A stretch of DNA of 64,000 nt. Source: Desulfogranum marinum. Lineage in GTDB: Bacteria; Desulfobacterota; Desulfobulbia; Desulfobulbales; Desulfobulbaceae. Positions 55,377 through 64,000 of the stretch are shown here, piece after piece; the first letter of the stretch is position 1; every line of letters begins with the position of its first letter. The position numbers and the translations under genes were made by a program. The stretch is from assembly GCF_016918565.1 (NCBI RefSeq), contig NZ_JAFFQD010000024.1, positions 20,782 through 84,781 of the forward strand. Direction: 5' to 3'. The notes below the pieces were generated by a model that was given only the letters and a program-made list of their open reading frames with translations, was not told where the DNA came from and searched no databases.

Positions 55377-58300
55377 TCAGTCGTTGAGTTCCACCGTGAT
55401 GATCTGGTTGGCCGTGCTGGTTGCCCCGGCATCATCGGTAACATTGAGGATAACGTTGTAGATGCCGTGTATGTCGTATGTATGGTTAGTATTTACGCCG
55501 CTGTCTGCACTTGTACCATCGCCAAAGTCCCATTCATACGACACTATAGAACCATCCTGGTCCTCTGATCCGGAAGCATCATAACTCACTGCCAGCGGGG
55601 GCAGGCCCGAAATTGGATCAGCGGTAAAACTGGCCATCGGCAGATTGTTAGAGTCTGAGGGGAGCTCGTAGGGAAGCTGATCGATAGGAGTTTGATTTCC
55701 ACCGATAAAGACGAGATCGGTAGCATTCCCACTCGTCGACTGAACATCAAAATAAACAGTGGCACCAGCTGGGAACTCGAAATCAAGCCCGTCGTACCAG
55801 GGCCCCGACATTTGCATATCAAATATAATTGATTGAGGATCAGAGGTGTCCACATTGTCATTTGACTCAAATGTGACAGGCGTTACACTGCTAAACTTAA
55901 TATCTGACTCGATGCTGCCAGTATATCTTTGCCACCCACTGAGTCCTGCTACCCCCCTCAAATGCCAAACATTTCCTTCTTTCCATAAAAAAATACCATC
56001 CTCAGTTGCTGGATCATAATTTGGTTCTCCCAGAATCTGATAAGGAAGCTGATTTACAGGACATCGCTTTCCACCTATAAATACAAGGTCAGTATTATTC
56101 TCACTTTTTGTTTGTACATCAAAATAGACGGTGGCCCCAGTAGGAAACTCGAAATCAAGCCCGTCGAAATTAGGCCCCGACATTTCCATGTCAAATATAA
56201 TCTCATGAGAATTTGAGATGTCCAGATAATCATTTGTATCAAAGCTGACAGGAGTTACATTACTAAATTCCGTATCTGAAGCTATGCTGCCAATATACCT
56301 TTGCCACCCACTAAATCCTGCCACAGCCCTCAAGTGCCAGATATTTCCCTCTTGCCATAGAAAAATGCCATCTTCTGTTGCTGAATCATAATTCGGCTCT
56401 CCATAAGGAATACAAGTATTGGACTCTTTCACAGTAATGGTCACAGTTGCGGTACCAGTGCCGTCGTTGTCATCATCAACTGTATAAGTAAAGGTGTCCG
56501 TACCTGAAAAACCTACTGGTGGTGTGTAGGTGATAAAGTCATCACTTGGATCATCCGGCGAGGCGTTATCGTTGATACTCGTTATTCCGCCTTGGTCGGT
56601 TGGGTTCTGTACGGCAAAAATACTCAACGTATCACCGTTTGGATCGTAGTCATTAGCCAGGACGTCCACAGTCGTCGCTGTATCAATATCCGTTCTGGCA
56701 CTATCAACAACCGCCATTGAGGGCTGAGGGGTACCCGAAGATTCCACAACCCGGATAATTTTATCGGCTGAAAGATTTTCTATTACCTGAACAATCCCAC
56801 TTGGCCATTGTACTTCTAGGCGCTCTATGGCTGCATTTTGCCTCAGACCGAAATGGATGCGCTTATGATTTTGTGAAAATTTGTGCATACCACCACTTTG
56901 CTCACGCAACTGAGTCACATTCCCTGCGGTCAAAAGCAAGCGCGCACCAATACCGTCTCTATTGGATGTGGTACCGACTAAGTCGATTTCGATCCAGTGG
57001 TTACTGTTTCCGTTATTTTTAAAAAGTTGAATCGGACCTAAATGATCAAAAGGTGATGGATACATCCCATTGGTGAGGAACAAGTCGAGAAAACCATCAC
57101 GATTATAGTCTGCAGTGACTACATGATCCCCGGCTCCTAGAGTAGTGCCGGCCGCACCTCCAGCGTTAGTAACTTCTGTAAAGACACCTGTTCCATCATT
57201 CTCCAACAGAATGTTAGGTGTATTCATGACCTTTAAAGAGTTCACTACATAAAGATCTATATCCATATCATTGTCAAAATCACCAGCAACAACACTCCTT
57301 CCTGCTAAATGTTGATTAATTCCAGAATATTGCGCCAATTGCTTTTCTAGATTGGCTCCGTTGTGAATATAGAGGGTGTCTATAGGCGGTGCAAACATAG
57401 TAAGATTCAGGGGGGTAAATTCAGTAATGGGACTATCGGTTTCGACGATAAATTTACACGAAAATGTTTCGTCAAGAGATTGAGAAGATACAATCTGCCA
57501 TTGATTCAATTCGGAATCAAAGCCGACATAAACACCAGCATCGATGCCAGGTTCATGGGGATAAATGCCATACACCCTGGAATCGTCAGACGAAAGCTCT
57601 AAATAGACCGGAATTCGAGGCGCGATGCCCCATATTCTAGGGTCATCGGGAGATATATAGGATGCAAAAGTTTCACGAGATAATCCGGAAGAACCGATAT
57701 AGAAAGGATGATCTGCAGACGAAAGCTGTACAGAAAAAAGAATTGTCACCTTACCATCGGATTTAAATGTTACTCCTTTCTCACACTCACAGCTACTGCT
57801 TACAATATTCGCTGCAAGTTTAGTGGATGTTACCTGTGCGACCTGTTCGCCTCCTCCTCCTCGCACCCAATATAGATCTGGAAAAAGATCACCATTGAAA
57901 TCTGCGAAAGCAGCGTCAGCTGCATATCCTGAGTCAGGTGGGAATATTTCATCTCGATGCTCAGTAAAAGGAAGTGTTGTCATGCTATACACATAACTGG
58001 GAAATCGTGGGCCACCATCATAGGTAATGATATCCAAAATTCCATCGCCAGTAAGATCGGACAACATGCTAAAAACAGCATCATGATCCTCAAAGCCTAC
58101 CAGGAGACTTACATTTTCAAAAAAACTAGTTTCTGTATTCTGCTGAAATAGGGCCGCATACCCTGCCCCTCCACGTGAGAGACTATTTAGATACACATCT
58201 AAAATTCCATCATTATCAAAGTCCATCCACAATGGTATTCGCCCTCGACTTTCAGTGTATGCAATACCGTATTCGCGAGCGCTTTCATAAAGGATACCAT

Positions 58301-58769
58301 TATCGTTTATATAAAAACGGTTGGCGACCCCCTGGGTACAGCTAACCACCACATCTTGATCTCCATCGTTGTCATAATCGGCCCACCCAGCTCCGTGTGT
58401 GTCGGCATATGGCCATGGCACTTGATCCCAAATACTACCAGAAAGCTGTTCAAATGTGCCATCCTGTTTATTAAGATAGAGGCTCGGTACTTTTGATTCA
58501 TGATTGGTAACAAAAATATCTGGCCAACCATCCCCATCATAGTCCGCCCATTGTGCACCCCAAGTGGGGCCGGTATACGTTAGACCGGCTTCTTCTGTAC
58601 TCTCTGTAAAGCTTATCTCAGTTCTTGCAAGAGTAGGTAGAGTTGCTGACAATAGTGTGATAATGGAAAACACCACGAGAAGTGGATGGCACTTATAAAT
58701 AAAATTTTTCAGAAGTAAGAATAAAAAAGTCTCAACCTCTTCCTGAGGAAAATTTACCTTTAAAATCAT
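55377..58769 (-). CDS. Giant secreted FG-GAP/ASPIC protein with Ig-like, repeated unknown and PKD domains (paralogue 1)
   Basis: A 1130-residue exported protein. A long N-terminal signal region precedes ISFTESTEEAGLTYTGPTWG, then FG-GAP/VCBS calcium-binding repeats (ADYDGDGWPDIFVTN; ADYDNDGDQDVVVS; DFDNDMDIDLYVVN; DYNRDGFLDLFLTN) and an ASPIC/UnbV segment (IEIDLVGTTSNRDGIGARLL). A cadherin-like Ig domain (VLANDYDPNGDTL) follows, then two copies of an unrecognised about 125-residue domain and a PKD domain (VSYEWDFGDGT). ATG at 58769 has GAGGGA before it. It is a likely surface or extracellular adhesin or binding protein; ligand unknown. Confidence 0.88.
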   Translation of the reverse strand: MILKVNFPQEEVETFLFLLLKNFIYKCHPLLVVFSIITLLSATLPTLARTEISFTESTEEAGLTYTGPTWGAQWADYDGDGWPDIFVTNHESKVPSLYLNKQDGTFEQLSGSIWDQVPWPYADTHGAGWADYDNDGDQDVVVSCTQGVANRFYINDNGILYESAREYGIAYTESRGRIPLWMDFDNDGILDVYLNSLSRGGAGYAALFQQNTETSFFENVSLLVGFEDHDAVFSMLSDLTGDGILDIITYDGGPRFPSYVYSMTTLPFTEHRDEIFPPDSGYAADAAFADFNGDLFPDLYWVRGGGGEQVAQVTSTKLAANIVSSSCECEKGVTFKSDGKVTILFSVQLSSADHPFYIGSSGLSRETFASYISPDDPRIWGIAPRIPVYLELSSDDSRVYGIYPHEPGIDAGVYVGFDSELNQWQIVSSQSLDETFSCKFIVETDSPITEFTPLNLTMFAPPIDTLYIHNGANLEKQLAQYSGINQHLAGRSVVAGDFDNDMDIDLYVVNSLKVMNTPNILLENDGTGVFTEVTNAGGAAGTTLGAGDHVVTADYNRDGFLDLFLTNGMYPSPFDHLGPIQLFKNNGNSNHWIEIDLVGTTSNRDGIGARLLLTAGNVTQLREQSGGMHKFSQNHKRIHFGLRQNAAIERLEVQWPSGIVQVIENLSADKIIRVVESSGTPQPSMAVVDSARTDIDTATTVDVLANDYDPNGDTLSIFAVQNPTDQGGITSINDNASPDDPSDDFITYTPPVGFSGTDTFTYTVDDDNDGTGTATVTITVKESNTCIPYGEPNYDSATEDGIFLWQEGNIWHLRAVAGFSGWQRYIGSIASDTEFSNVTPVSFDTNDYLDISNSHEIIFDMEMSGPNFDGLDFEFPTGATVYFDVQTKSENNTDLVFIGGKRCPVNQLPYQILGEPNYDPATEDGIFLWKEGNVWHLRGVAGLSGWQRYTGSIESDIKFSSVTPVTFESNDNVDTSDPQSIIFDMQMSGPWYDGLDFEFPAGATVYFDVQSTSGNATDLVFIGGNQTPIDQLPYELPSDSNNLPMASFTADPISGLPPLAVSYDASGSEDQDGSIVSYEWDFGDGTSADSGVNTNHTYDIHGIYNVILNVTDDAGATSTANQIITVELND
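55659..56414 (-). repeat. Two back-to-back copies of the unknown FLW/WHLR domain
   Basis: Copy 1 at 56031-56414 and copy 2 at 55659-56030 both read GEPNYD-x2-TEDGIFLW, EGN-WHLR-VAG-SGWQRY, VTPV, IIFDM-MSGP, DGLDFEFP-GATVYFDVQ and DLVFIGG. They are not a domain I recognise. Confidence 0.85.
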
Positions 58770-59019
58770 TATGTCATCCCTCAAATGGCTACTAACTTTA
58801 GTCCGGATTTCGTTTGCCCCTTGCACAATGAAACCTGCTCTCACAAAAGCTACAGATTATAGAAATGTGGTACGCCGATGTCTGTACCATCACCGTCGCC
58901 ACATGCACGTGAAGAATCAAATTATTATGGCCCTCTGATCAGGAAGTATCAAAATTCACTGCTGGCGGTCTCTCTTCAAAAACTTAATCAATTGCGAATC
59001 TACTCTCACTGGCGGTGTG

Positions 59020-62000
59020 TCAGGGAAGTAGATAAGGAAGCAGGTCGATGGGACATTGATTTCCACCTATAAATACAAGATCGTCAGCATTCCCACTCGT
59101 TACCTGGACATCAAAATAGACAGTGGCACCGGCTGGAACCTCGAAATCAATCCCGTCGTACCAGGGCTCCGACATTTGCATATCAAATATAATCTCTTGA
59201 GAGTCAGAGGTATCCAGATTGTCGTTGGGTTCCAAACTGACAGGCGTGACACTGTCAAAATCCATATCTGAAACTATGCTGCCAGTATATCTTTGCCACC
59301 CACTGAGTCCTGCTACAGCCCTCAAGTGCCAGACATTTCCTTCTTGCCACAGAAAAATGCCATCCTCTGCTGCTGGATCGTAACTCGGCTCTCCATACGG
59401 GTTGCACATGTTCGATGATCCAACCGTTATATTCTGGTTGGCTGTGTCGGTGAAACCGTCATCATCGGTAACAGTAAGGATAACGTTGTAGATGCCAGGT
59501 GAGTTGTATGTATGGCTGGTTGTTACGCCGCTGCCTGTACCATCGCCAAAGTCCCATGCATACGATACGATCAAACCATCGTCGGATGACCCGGAAGCAT
59601 CAAAGTTCACGTCCAGCGGCTCCTCACCAGACGTGGGGTCGGCTGTGAAACTGGCCACTGGCAGGGTGTTAGAGGCTGAGGGGAGTTGATAGGGGAGCTG
59701 AGCGATGGGACATTGATTTCCACCTATAAATACAAGATTGTCAGCATTCCCACTCGTTACCTGGACATCAACATAGACAGTGGCACCGGCTGGGACCTCG
59801 AAATCAATCCCGTCATACCAGGGCTCCGACATTTGCATATCAAATATAATCTCTTGAGGGTCAGAGGTGTCCAGATTGTCGTTGGGTTCTAAATTGACAG
59901 GAGTGACACTGTCAAAATCCATATCTGAAACTATGCTGCCAGTATATCTTTGCCACCCACTGAGTCCTGCTACAGCCCGCAAGTGCCAGACATTTCCTTC
60001 TTGCCACAGAAAAATGCCATCCTCTGCTGCTGGATCGTAACTCGGCTCTCCATACGGGTTGCACATGTTCGATGATCCAACCGTTATATTCTGGTTGGCC
60101 GTGTCGGTGAAACCATCATCATCTGTAACAGTAAGGGTGACGTTGTAGATACCAGGTAAGTTGTATGTATGGCTCGGTGTTATACCGCTGCCTGTGCCAT
60201 CGCCAAAGTCCCATGCATACGATACGATCGAACCATCGTCATATGACCAGGAAGCATCAAAGTTCACGTCCAGCGGCTCCTCACCAGACGTAGGATCGGC
60301 TGTAAAACTGGCCACTGGCGGTTGAGAGCCACTCGAAGATTCCACAACCCGGAGGATTTGATCAGCTGAGATATTTTCCAGGACCTGCACAATCCCGCTT
60401 GGCCAATAAACTTCTAAGCGCTGTATGGTAATATTTTGGCCAAGACCGAAGTGGATGCGCGTGTGATTTTGTGAATCCCTGTGCATACCAGCATTTTGCT
60501 CACGCAACTGAGTCAGCCCCCCAGCGGTTACCAACACACTTGCACCAATGCCGTCTCTATTGGAAAGTGTGCCTTCCAAGTCAATTTCAATCCAGTGATT
60601 ATTGTTTCCGTTATTTTTAAAAAGTTGAATAGGCCCCAAGTGATCAAAAGGCGGTGGATACCTCCCATTAGTGACGAACAAATCCAGAAAACCATCACGG
60701 TTATAGTCAGCAGTGACTACATGATCCCCAATTCCTAACGAGGTCCCAGCAGCTCCTCCTGCATCAAGGACTTCAGTGAAATAACCCGCTCCGTTATTCT
60801 CATAGAGAATATTAGGTGTGTTTTCAACGAGTAAAGCATTTACCACATAAATATCCTGATCCATATCATTATCAAAATCAGCGATAACAACGCTTCTTCC
60901 GGCTAAATGCTTGTTGATTCCGCTTTGTGAGGTTCTATTCTCCAGCTGTACTCCATTGTGGATATAGAGTGCGTCTACAGCCGGATCAAAGGTATTGAGA
61001 TTCAAATGCGTCACATTAGTTATTTGACTCCCATCAGTTTGTGCGATGAATCTACATTGAAAGCTTTCGTCTGTAGGCACTGAAGATACGATTGTCCATT
61101 CATTTGTATTTCTATTAAAGCCGATATAAACGCCATCATCAACGCCCGGATTATAAGAGGGCATGCCAACCACCCTGTCATCGTTAGGCGATAGTTCCAG
61201 ATATACCGGGATTCGAGGTGCGAATCCCCATATTCGAGGGTCATCGGGATCGAGTGTTACTTCAAAATTTGCAGCAAGAAGTCCTGAAGAACCAATACGT
61301 ATGGGATGGTCTGCATAGCTAAGCCTTAATGAAAATAAAAGGGTCAGATTGCCAGTGGTTTGGAATGTTATTCCTTTCTGACACCCACATCGCTCGGTCA
61401 TAATAGCTGCGGCTACCCTGGTTGATGTTACTTGTTCGACTTGATCTCCTCCACCACTTTTTGGGGTATAGAGATCTGGAAGCAGGTCACCGTTGACATC
61501 TGCAAAGGCTGCGTCCATACCATATCCAGTGTCCAGTGAAAATATTTGATCCCGAACGTTCGTAAAAGGTAAGGTTGTTATGTCGAAGACATGGGTAGGA
61601 AATGGTGCGGAATCATCAGTACTTATTACATCCAAAATACCATCACCCGTAATATCTGACATCACGGAATAGGTAACATTTTGTTCCTCAAATCCTACGA
61701 GGGAATTTACGTTTTCAAACCCGGTCGCGTTTTGTTGAAAAAAGGCAGCATACCCTTCGCCTCCCATTGAGTACCCATTTACAAAAATATCCAAAAAACC
61801 ATCATTATCGAAATCAAGCCAAAGTGGCATACGCCCTCGATTTAAAATATATGAGATGCCGTATGCATCAGCACTTTCGTAAAGGCCTCCATTATCGTTT
61901 ATGTAAAAATGGTTGTAGTGGTTCCAGGTACCGGCACTGATATATACATCCTGGTCTCCATCGTTGTCAAAATCTGCCCACCCGGCGCCATGAGTGTCAC

Positions 62001-62358
62001 AAGGATATGCCGGTTTATCCCAAATACTATCGGGAAGCTGTTCAAATGTTCCATCCTGCTTATTCAGGTAGAGGCTTGGCACTTTTGATTCATGATTGGT
62101 AACAAAAATATCAGGCCAACCATCCCCATCATAGTCCGCCCATTGTGCGCCCCAAGTGGGGCCGGTATACGTTAGACCGGCTTCTTCTGTACTCTCTGTA
62201 AAGCTTATCTCAGCCCGTGCAAGAGTTGTTAGGGTTGCCGATACAATGAATATAAAAAAAACGATGAGAAACTGATTGTGGTTATAAACAGTATTCTTAA
62301 GAAATAAGAGCAAGGATGTATCAAACCTTTGTTGGAAATAACTTATTTTCGATATCAT
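59020..62358 (-). CDS. Giant secreted FG-GAP/ASPIC protein with two PKD plus unknown-domain units (paralogue 2)
   Basis: A 1112-residue paralogue of the neighbouring protein. The N-terminal 670 residues align throughout: signal region, ISFTESTEEAGLTYTGPTWG, FG-GAP repeats (ADYDGDGWPDIFVTN; DFDNDGFLDIFVNG; DYNRDGFLDLFVTN) and the ASPIC segment (IEIDLEGTLSNRDGIGASVL). The C-terminal part differs: PKD (about 674-765), unknown domain (766-893), PKD (894-984), unknown domain (985-1112). The Ig-like domain of paralogue 1 is missing. GGGGAG precedes the ATG. The stop is TGA at 59020-59022. The two genes arose by tandem duplication. Confidence 0.88.
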   Translation of the reverse strand: MISKISYFQQRFDTSLLLFLKNTVYNHNQFLIVFFIFIVSATLTTLARAEISFTESTEEAGLTYTGPTWGAQWADYDGDGWPDIFVTNHESKVPSLYLNKQDGTFEQLPDSIWDKPAYPCDTHGAGWADFDNDGDQDVYISAGTWNHYNHFYINDNGGLYESADAYGISYILNRGRMPLWLDFDNDGFLDIFVNGYSMGGEGYAAFFQQNATGFENVNSLVGFEEQNVTYSVMSDITGDGILDVISTDDSAPFPTHVFDITTLPFTNVRDQIFSLDTGYGMDAAFADVNGDLLPDLYTPKSGGGDQVEQVTSTRVAAAIMTERCGCQKGITFQTTGNLTLLFSLRLSYADHPIRIGSSGLLAANFEVTLDPDDPRIWGFAPRIPVYLELSPNDDRVVGMPSYNPGVDDGVYIGFNRNTNEWTIVSSVPTDESFQCRFIAQTDGSQITNVTHLNLNTFDPAVDALYIHNGVQLENRTSQSGINKHLAGRSVVIADFDNDMDQDIYVVNALLVENTPNILYENNGAGYFTEVLDAGGAAGTSLGIGDHVVTADYNRDGFLDLFVTNGRYPPPFDHLGPIQLFKNNGNNNHWIEIDLEGTLSNRDGIGASVLVTAGGLTQLREQNAGMHRDSQNHTRIHFGLGQNITIQRLEVYWPSGIVQVLENISADQILRVVESSSGSQPPVASFTADPTSGEEPLDVNFDASWSYDDGSIVSYAWDFGDGTGSGITPSHTYNLPGIYNVTLTVTDDDGFTDTANQNITVGSSNMCNPYGEPSYDPAAEDGIFLWQEGNVWHLRAVAGLSGWQRYTGSIVSDMDFDSVTPVNLEPNDNLDTSDPQEIIFDMQMSEPWYDGIDFEVPAGATVYVDVQVTSGNADNLVFIGGNQCPIAQLPYQLPSASNTLPVASFTADPTSGEEPLDVNFDASGSSDDGLIVSYAWDFGDGTGSGVTTSHTYNSPGIYNVILTVTDDDGFTDTANQNITVGSSNMCNPYGEPSYDPAAEDGIFLWQEGNVWHLRAVAGLSGWQRYTGSIVSDMDFDSVTPVSLEPNDNLDTSDSQEIIFDMQMSEPWYDGIDFEVPAGATVYFDVQVTSGNADDLVFIGGNQCPIDLLPYLLP
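59023..60336 (-). repeat. Tandem 657-bp DNA repeat inside paralogue 2
   Basis: The segments 59023-59679 and 59680-60336 are near-identical at DNA level, each encoding one PKD domain and one copy of the unknown domain. Few base differences are visible, so the duplication is recent or maintained by gene conversion. Confidence 0.85.
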
Positions 62359-62819
62359 TGTTTTCTCCCCACTTATGACTACTGCTTTTTGCCTTAATTG
62401 TTGATAGTTAGGTTTAAATATTCACCAGGGAAAAGCGTACCTCGTCTGGTAAAATGTCATTATTTTAATTAAAAAAATCGTAAATATTGAGCAGTATCAT
62501 ATGGAGTCTGGGCTTCCCTCTGCGCACGATCAGGTAGAAGAACTTGTCAGTACTCTGGCTATCCAGCCTGTACGCATCTGGAGCACTGCAGATCAGACAC
62601 GGCTCGAGGTTAAGACAAGGTTATTTGCTATTCGCTAAATGGATACAAGAAGTCAATACCCGGCAGCATGCTCTCTTCGGTTATTTTTAAGAGTATTCTT
62701 TTGCAAAACAGAATTGCAAATGTTGTTCCATTTAACCTAAACGGTTTCTCCTTTGATTTATGTATGCGACAGGAAGGATTATGAGCGTAATTGGTGAGGG
62801 AGGAAAGGGATATATTGGC
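62359..62819. other. Non-coding DNA upstream of paralogue 2
   Basis: No supported gene on either strand. It should contain the promoter of the leftward surface protein gene; no consensus elements stand out. Confidence 0.45.
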
Positions 62820-62868
62820 GTTGCTGGTGCATATGAACCATAAATGGTGGTTCATATGCACCAGCAAC
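62820..62868. repeat. Perfect 21-bp inverted repeat
   Basis: The arms at 62820-62840 and 62848-62868 are exact reverse complements (core GGTGCATATGAACCA), with a 7-base spacer. No T-run follows. Confidence 0.85.
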
Positions 62869-63114
62869 CAGAGATAGCCTTTTTATCTGGAACGAAACCT
62901 GAACGTCCAGACGATAAAAGATGGCTCATTGCAAAGCTGGGATGAGTTTGATGCTCTGGAAGTTAGCTACTTCCTGGACACAAATTCCAAGGCATTTAGT
63001 CAATTTTATATCTCATTGGCTATAACAATAATAACCTTCTAGGCGCGGGGTAATGATAGAAAATAAGCGAAATACATTACTTGGCCAGAATGAATAAATA
63101 TTGATGTGAGTAAT

Positions 63115-63441
63115 GGAAATTTAATTACATCCACTGTGATATGTAAAGAGTTCGGCTTATCTGCCAACAAGATAAATTTTATCCTGACTGAAATTGGGTG
63201 GATTTACAAAGATATTAAAGGATGGTTGACAAGCCCTTAGGGTGTTATGCAGGGAGAAGAACAAGATGAAAATAAAAAGTCCGGTGTTTCATATGTCTGG
63301 TGGCCATCTTCAATAATTGAATCGAAGGTACTGCTGAACTTAATTAACCAGATAAAGGGCAATGTTGAATCAGTAGATTCAAAAGGGCTAAATTTTGAAC
63401 GGGAGAGCCAGGGGTTTAGGGAAAAGTACATTGCCAAATGA
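63115..63441 (+). pseudogene. Frameshifted unknown DNA-binding-type protein fragment
   Basis: One frame reads GNLITSTVICKEFGLSANKI then NFILTEIGWIYKDIKGW; after a shift near 63235 another frame continues MQGEEQDENKKSGVSYVWWP and SSIIESKVLLNLINQIKGN. The first part looks like a helix-turn-helix and the second like the segment that follows it in a protein type I have seen attached to nuclease or phage-like genes, but I cannot name the family. Missing ends and the shift show it is not functional. Confidence 0.4.
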
Positions 63442-63918
63442 AGATCAACAGATGGTCACTATGTGCGATCGAAAGCTGAAATCTTAATCGATAATTGGCT
63501 ACAATAATATGGCTGAAATTGTACACGCCTATGAACGGAAGTTGCCTATAGATGTATATTCATATTTTTCCCTGCCTACTGGAAAAATGTATAGAATATT
63601 GGGGGATTGAAAATGACAAACGATATTTGGAAAGAAAGGCTATTAAGAAAGAAATATACAAAAAATATAGATTCAATCATTTTGATGAGTGTTGCGAAGT
63701 AGGTCAATTTTGCCTACCTCGGTTAATTATGTGATGATAGATTTTGAGAAAGTGCAACCAAAGAACCTTGAAATCCTAAAGGAGCATCCAGTTAAGGGTT
63801 TCTCGAATAATTACTACAGCAAAACAAGCGCAAATAGTGTTTTAACTGTCTGAAATATTGATATTATGTTATGCTTTTCCATCATCTTCTAAGCCGTTTT
63901 TTACTTGATGGAGCCGAT
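63442..63918. other. Non-coding DNA before the transposase
   Basis: No supported gene. The left end of the IS element must lie in the last 50-100 bases but I could not define its terminal repeat without the right end. Confidence 0.4.
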
Positions 63919-64000
63919 ATGTTTCAGCCAGGATTCTTCGACCTTGATAATCGGATGCGTAAAATCGACAGCAACGGTGACCCTCTTACCAAAATTAATC
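63919..64000 (+). CDS. IS5-type transposase, N-terminal start (continues beyond window)
   Basis: The last 82 bases open a frame reading MFQPGFFDLDNRMRKIDSNG and DPLTKIN with GATGGAG before the ATG. QPGFFD...GDPL is the conserved beginning of IS5-family transposases. The rest lies outside the window, so intactness cannot be judged. Confidence 0.72.
   Translation, partial: MFQPGFFDLDNRMRKIDSNGDPLTKIN

Noticed and set aside
58801..58820. GTCCGGATTTCGTTTGCCCC, similar to the MITE ends
   Set aside because: Only about 10 bases match the terminal repeat, the opposite end is missing and the interior motif is absent.

Overview
The window looks like chromosomal DNA of an anaerobic, sulfur-metabolising Gram-negative bacterium, most likely a member of the Desulfobacterota (Desulfobulbales-like). 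This is inferred from the gene mix: tripartite (TTT and TRAP-TAXI) carboxylate transporters, a b6-type cytochrome b/Rieske pair with a multihaem cytochrome, a DsrE-like protein, NikR, OprB porin and proteobacterial gene orders. No rRNA or taxonomic marker is present beyond the translation genes, so the assignment is an inference.

Layout. 1-2759: end of an aminopeptidase N gene, a hexapeptide acyltransferase and a carboxylesterase (plus strand). 2844-4236: PsiE-like and universal stress protein pair (minus). 4962-10205: minus-strand operon of a FadR-type regulator, an arylsulfotransferase-like protein and the TctC/TctB/TctA transporter. 10501-14292: AIM24-like protein and a two-subunit IorAB-type molybdenum hydroxylase; a broken ABC ATPase abuts it. 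14823-20698: sugar module of an OprB porin, an EIIA-HPr-EI fusion and a IIC-IIB-IIB permease. 20699-26300: accessory stretch with a TRAP-TAXI transporter lying between remnants of transposases, a LacI regulator and a GNAT acetyltransferase. 26307-33093: sulfatase, strong intrinsic terminator, then HAD phosphatase, b6-type cytochrome b, Rieske protein and a multihaem TPR cytochrome. 33280-38482: tightly overlapping minus-strand operon (fused ABC ATPase, DsrE-like, UvrC, BFD-like ferredoxin, glycosyltransferase). 39018-42397: polar amino acid ABC transporter. 42611-46430: M48 protease with TPRs, NikR, sigma-54 response regulator, TadA. 46522-55249: housekeeping block with tRNA-Ser, SRP RNA, dnaX-ybaB-recR, tRNA-Val, thrS-infC-rpmI-rplT, a scar where pheST should be, ihfA, a MerR regulator and tRNA-Pro. 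55377-62358: two paralogous giant secreted FG-GAP/ASPIC proteins with a repeated C-terminal domain. 62359-64000: decayed DNA, a perfect 21-bp inverted repeat and the start of an IS5-type transposase.

How it fits together. Two loci deal with sulfate esters (arylsulfotransferase plus carboxylate transporter; sulfatase plus electron-transfer complex). The porin and PTS genes form a self-contained sugar uptake system. The most notable observations are the sulfatase/HAD/cytochrome b-Rieske-multihaem cluster in which the respiratory genes can apparently only be reached by reading through a terminator; the eroded pheS and pheT ends inside an otherwise conserved thrS-infC-rpmI-rplT-ihfA order; the repeated, unrecognised about 125-residue domain in the two surface proteins; and two copies of a MITE-like element with 16-bp terminal inverted repeats, one of which completes the porin stop codon.
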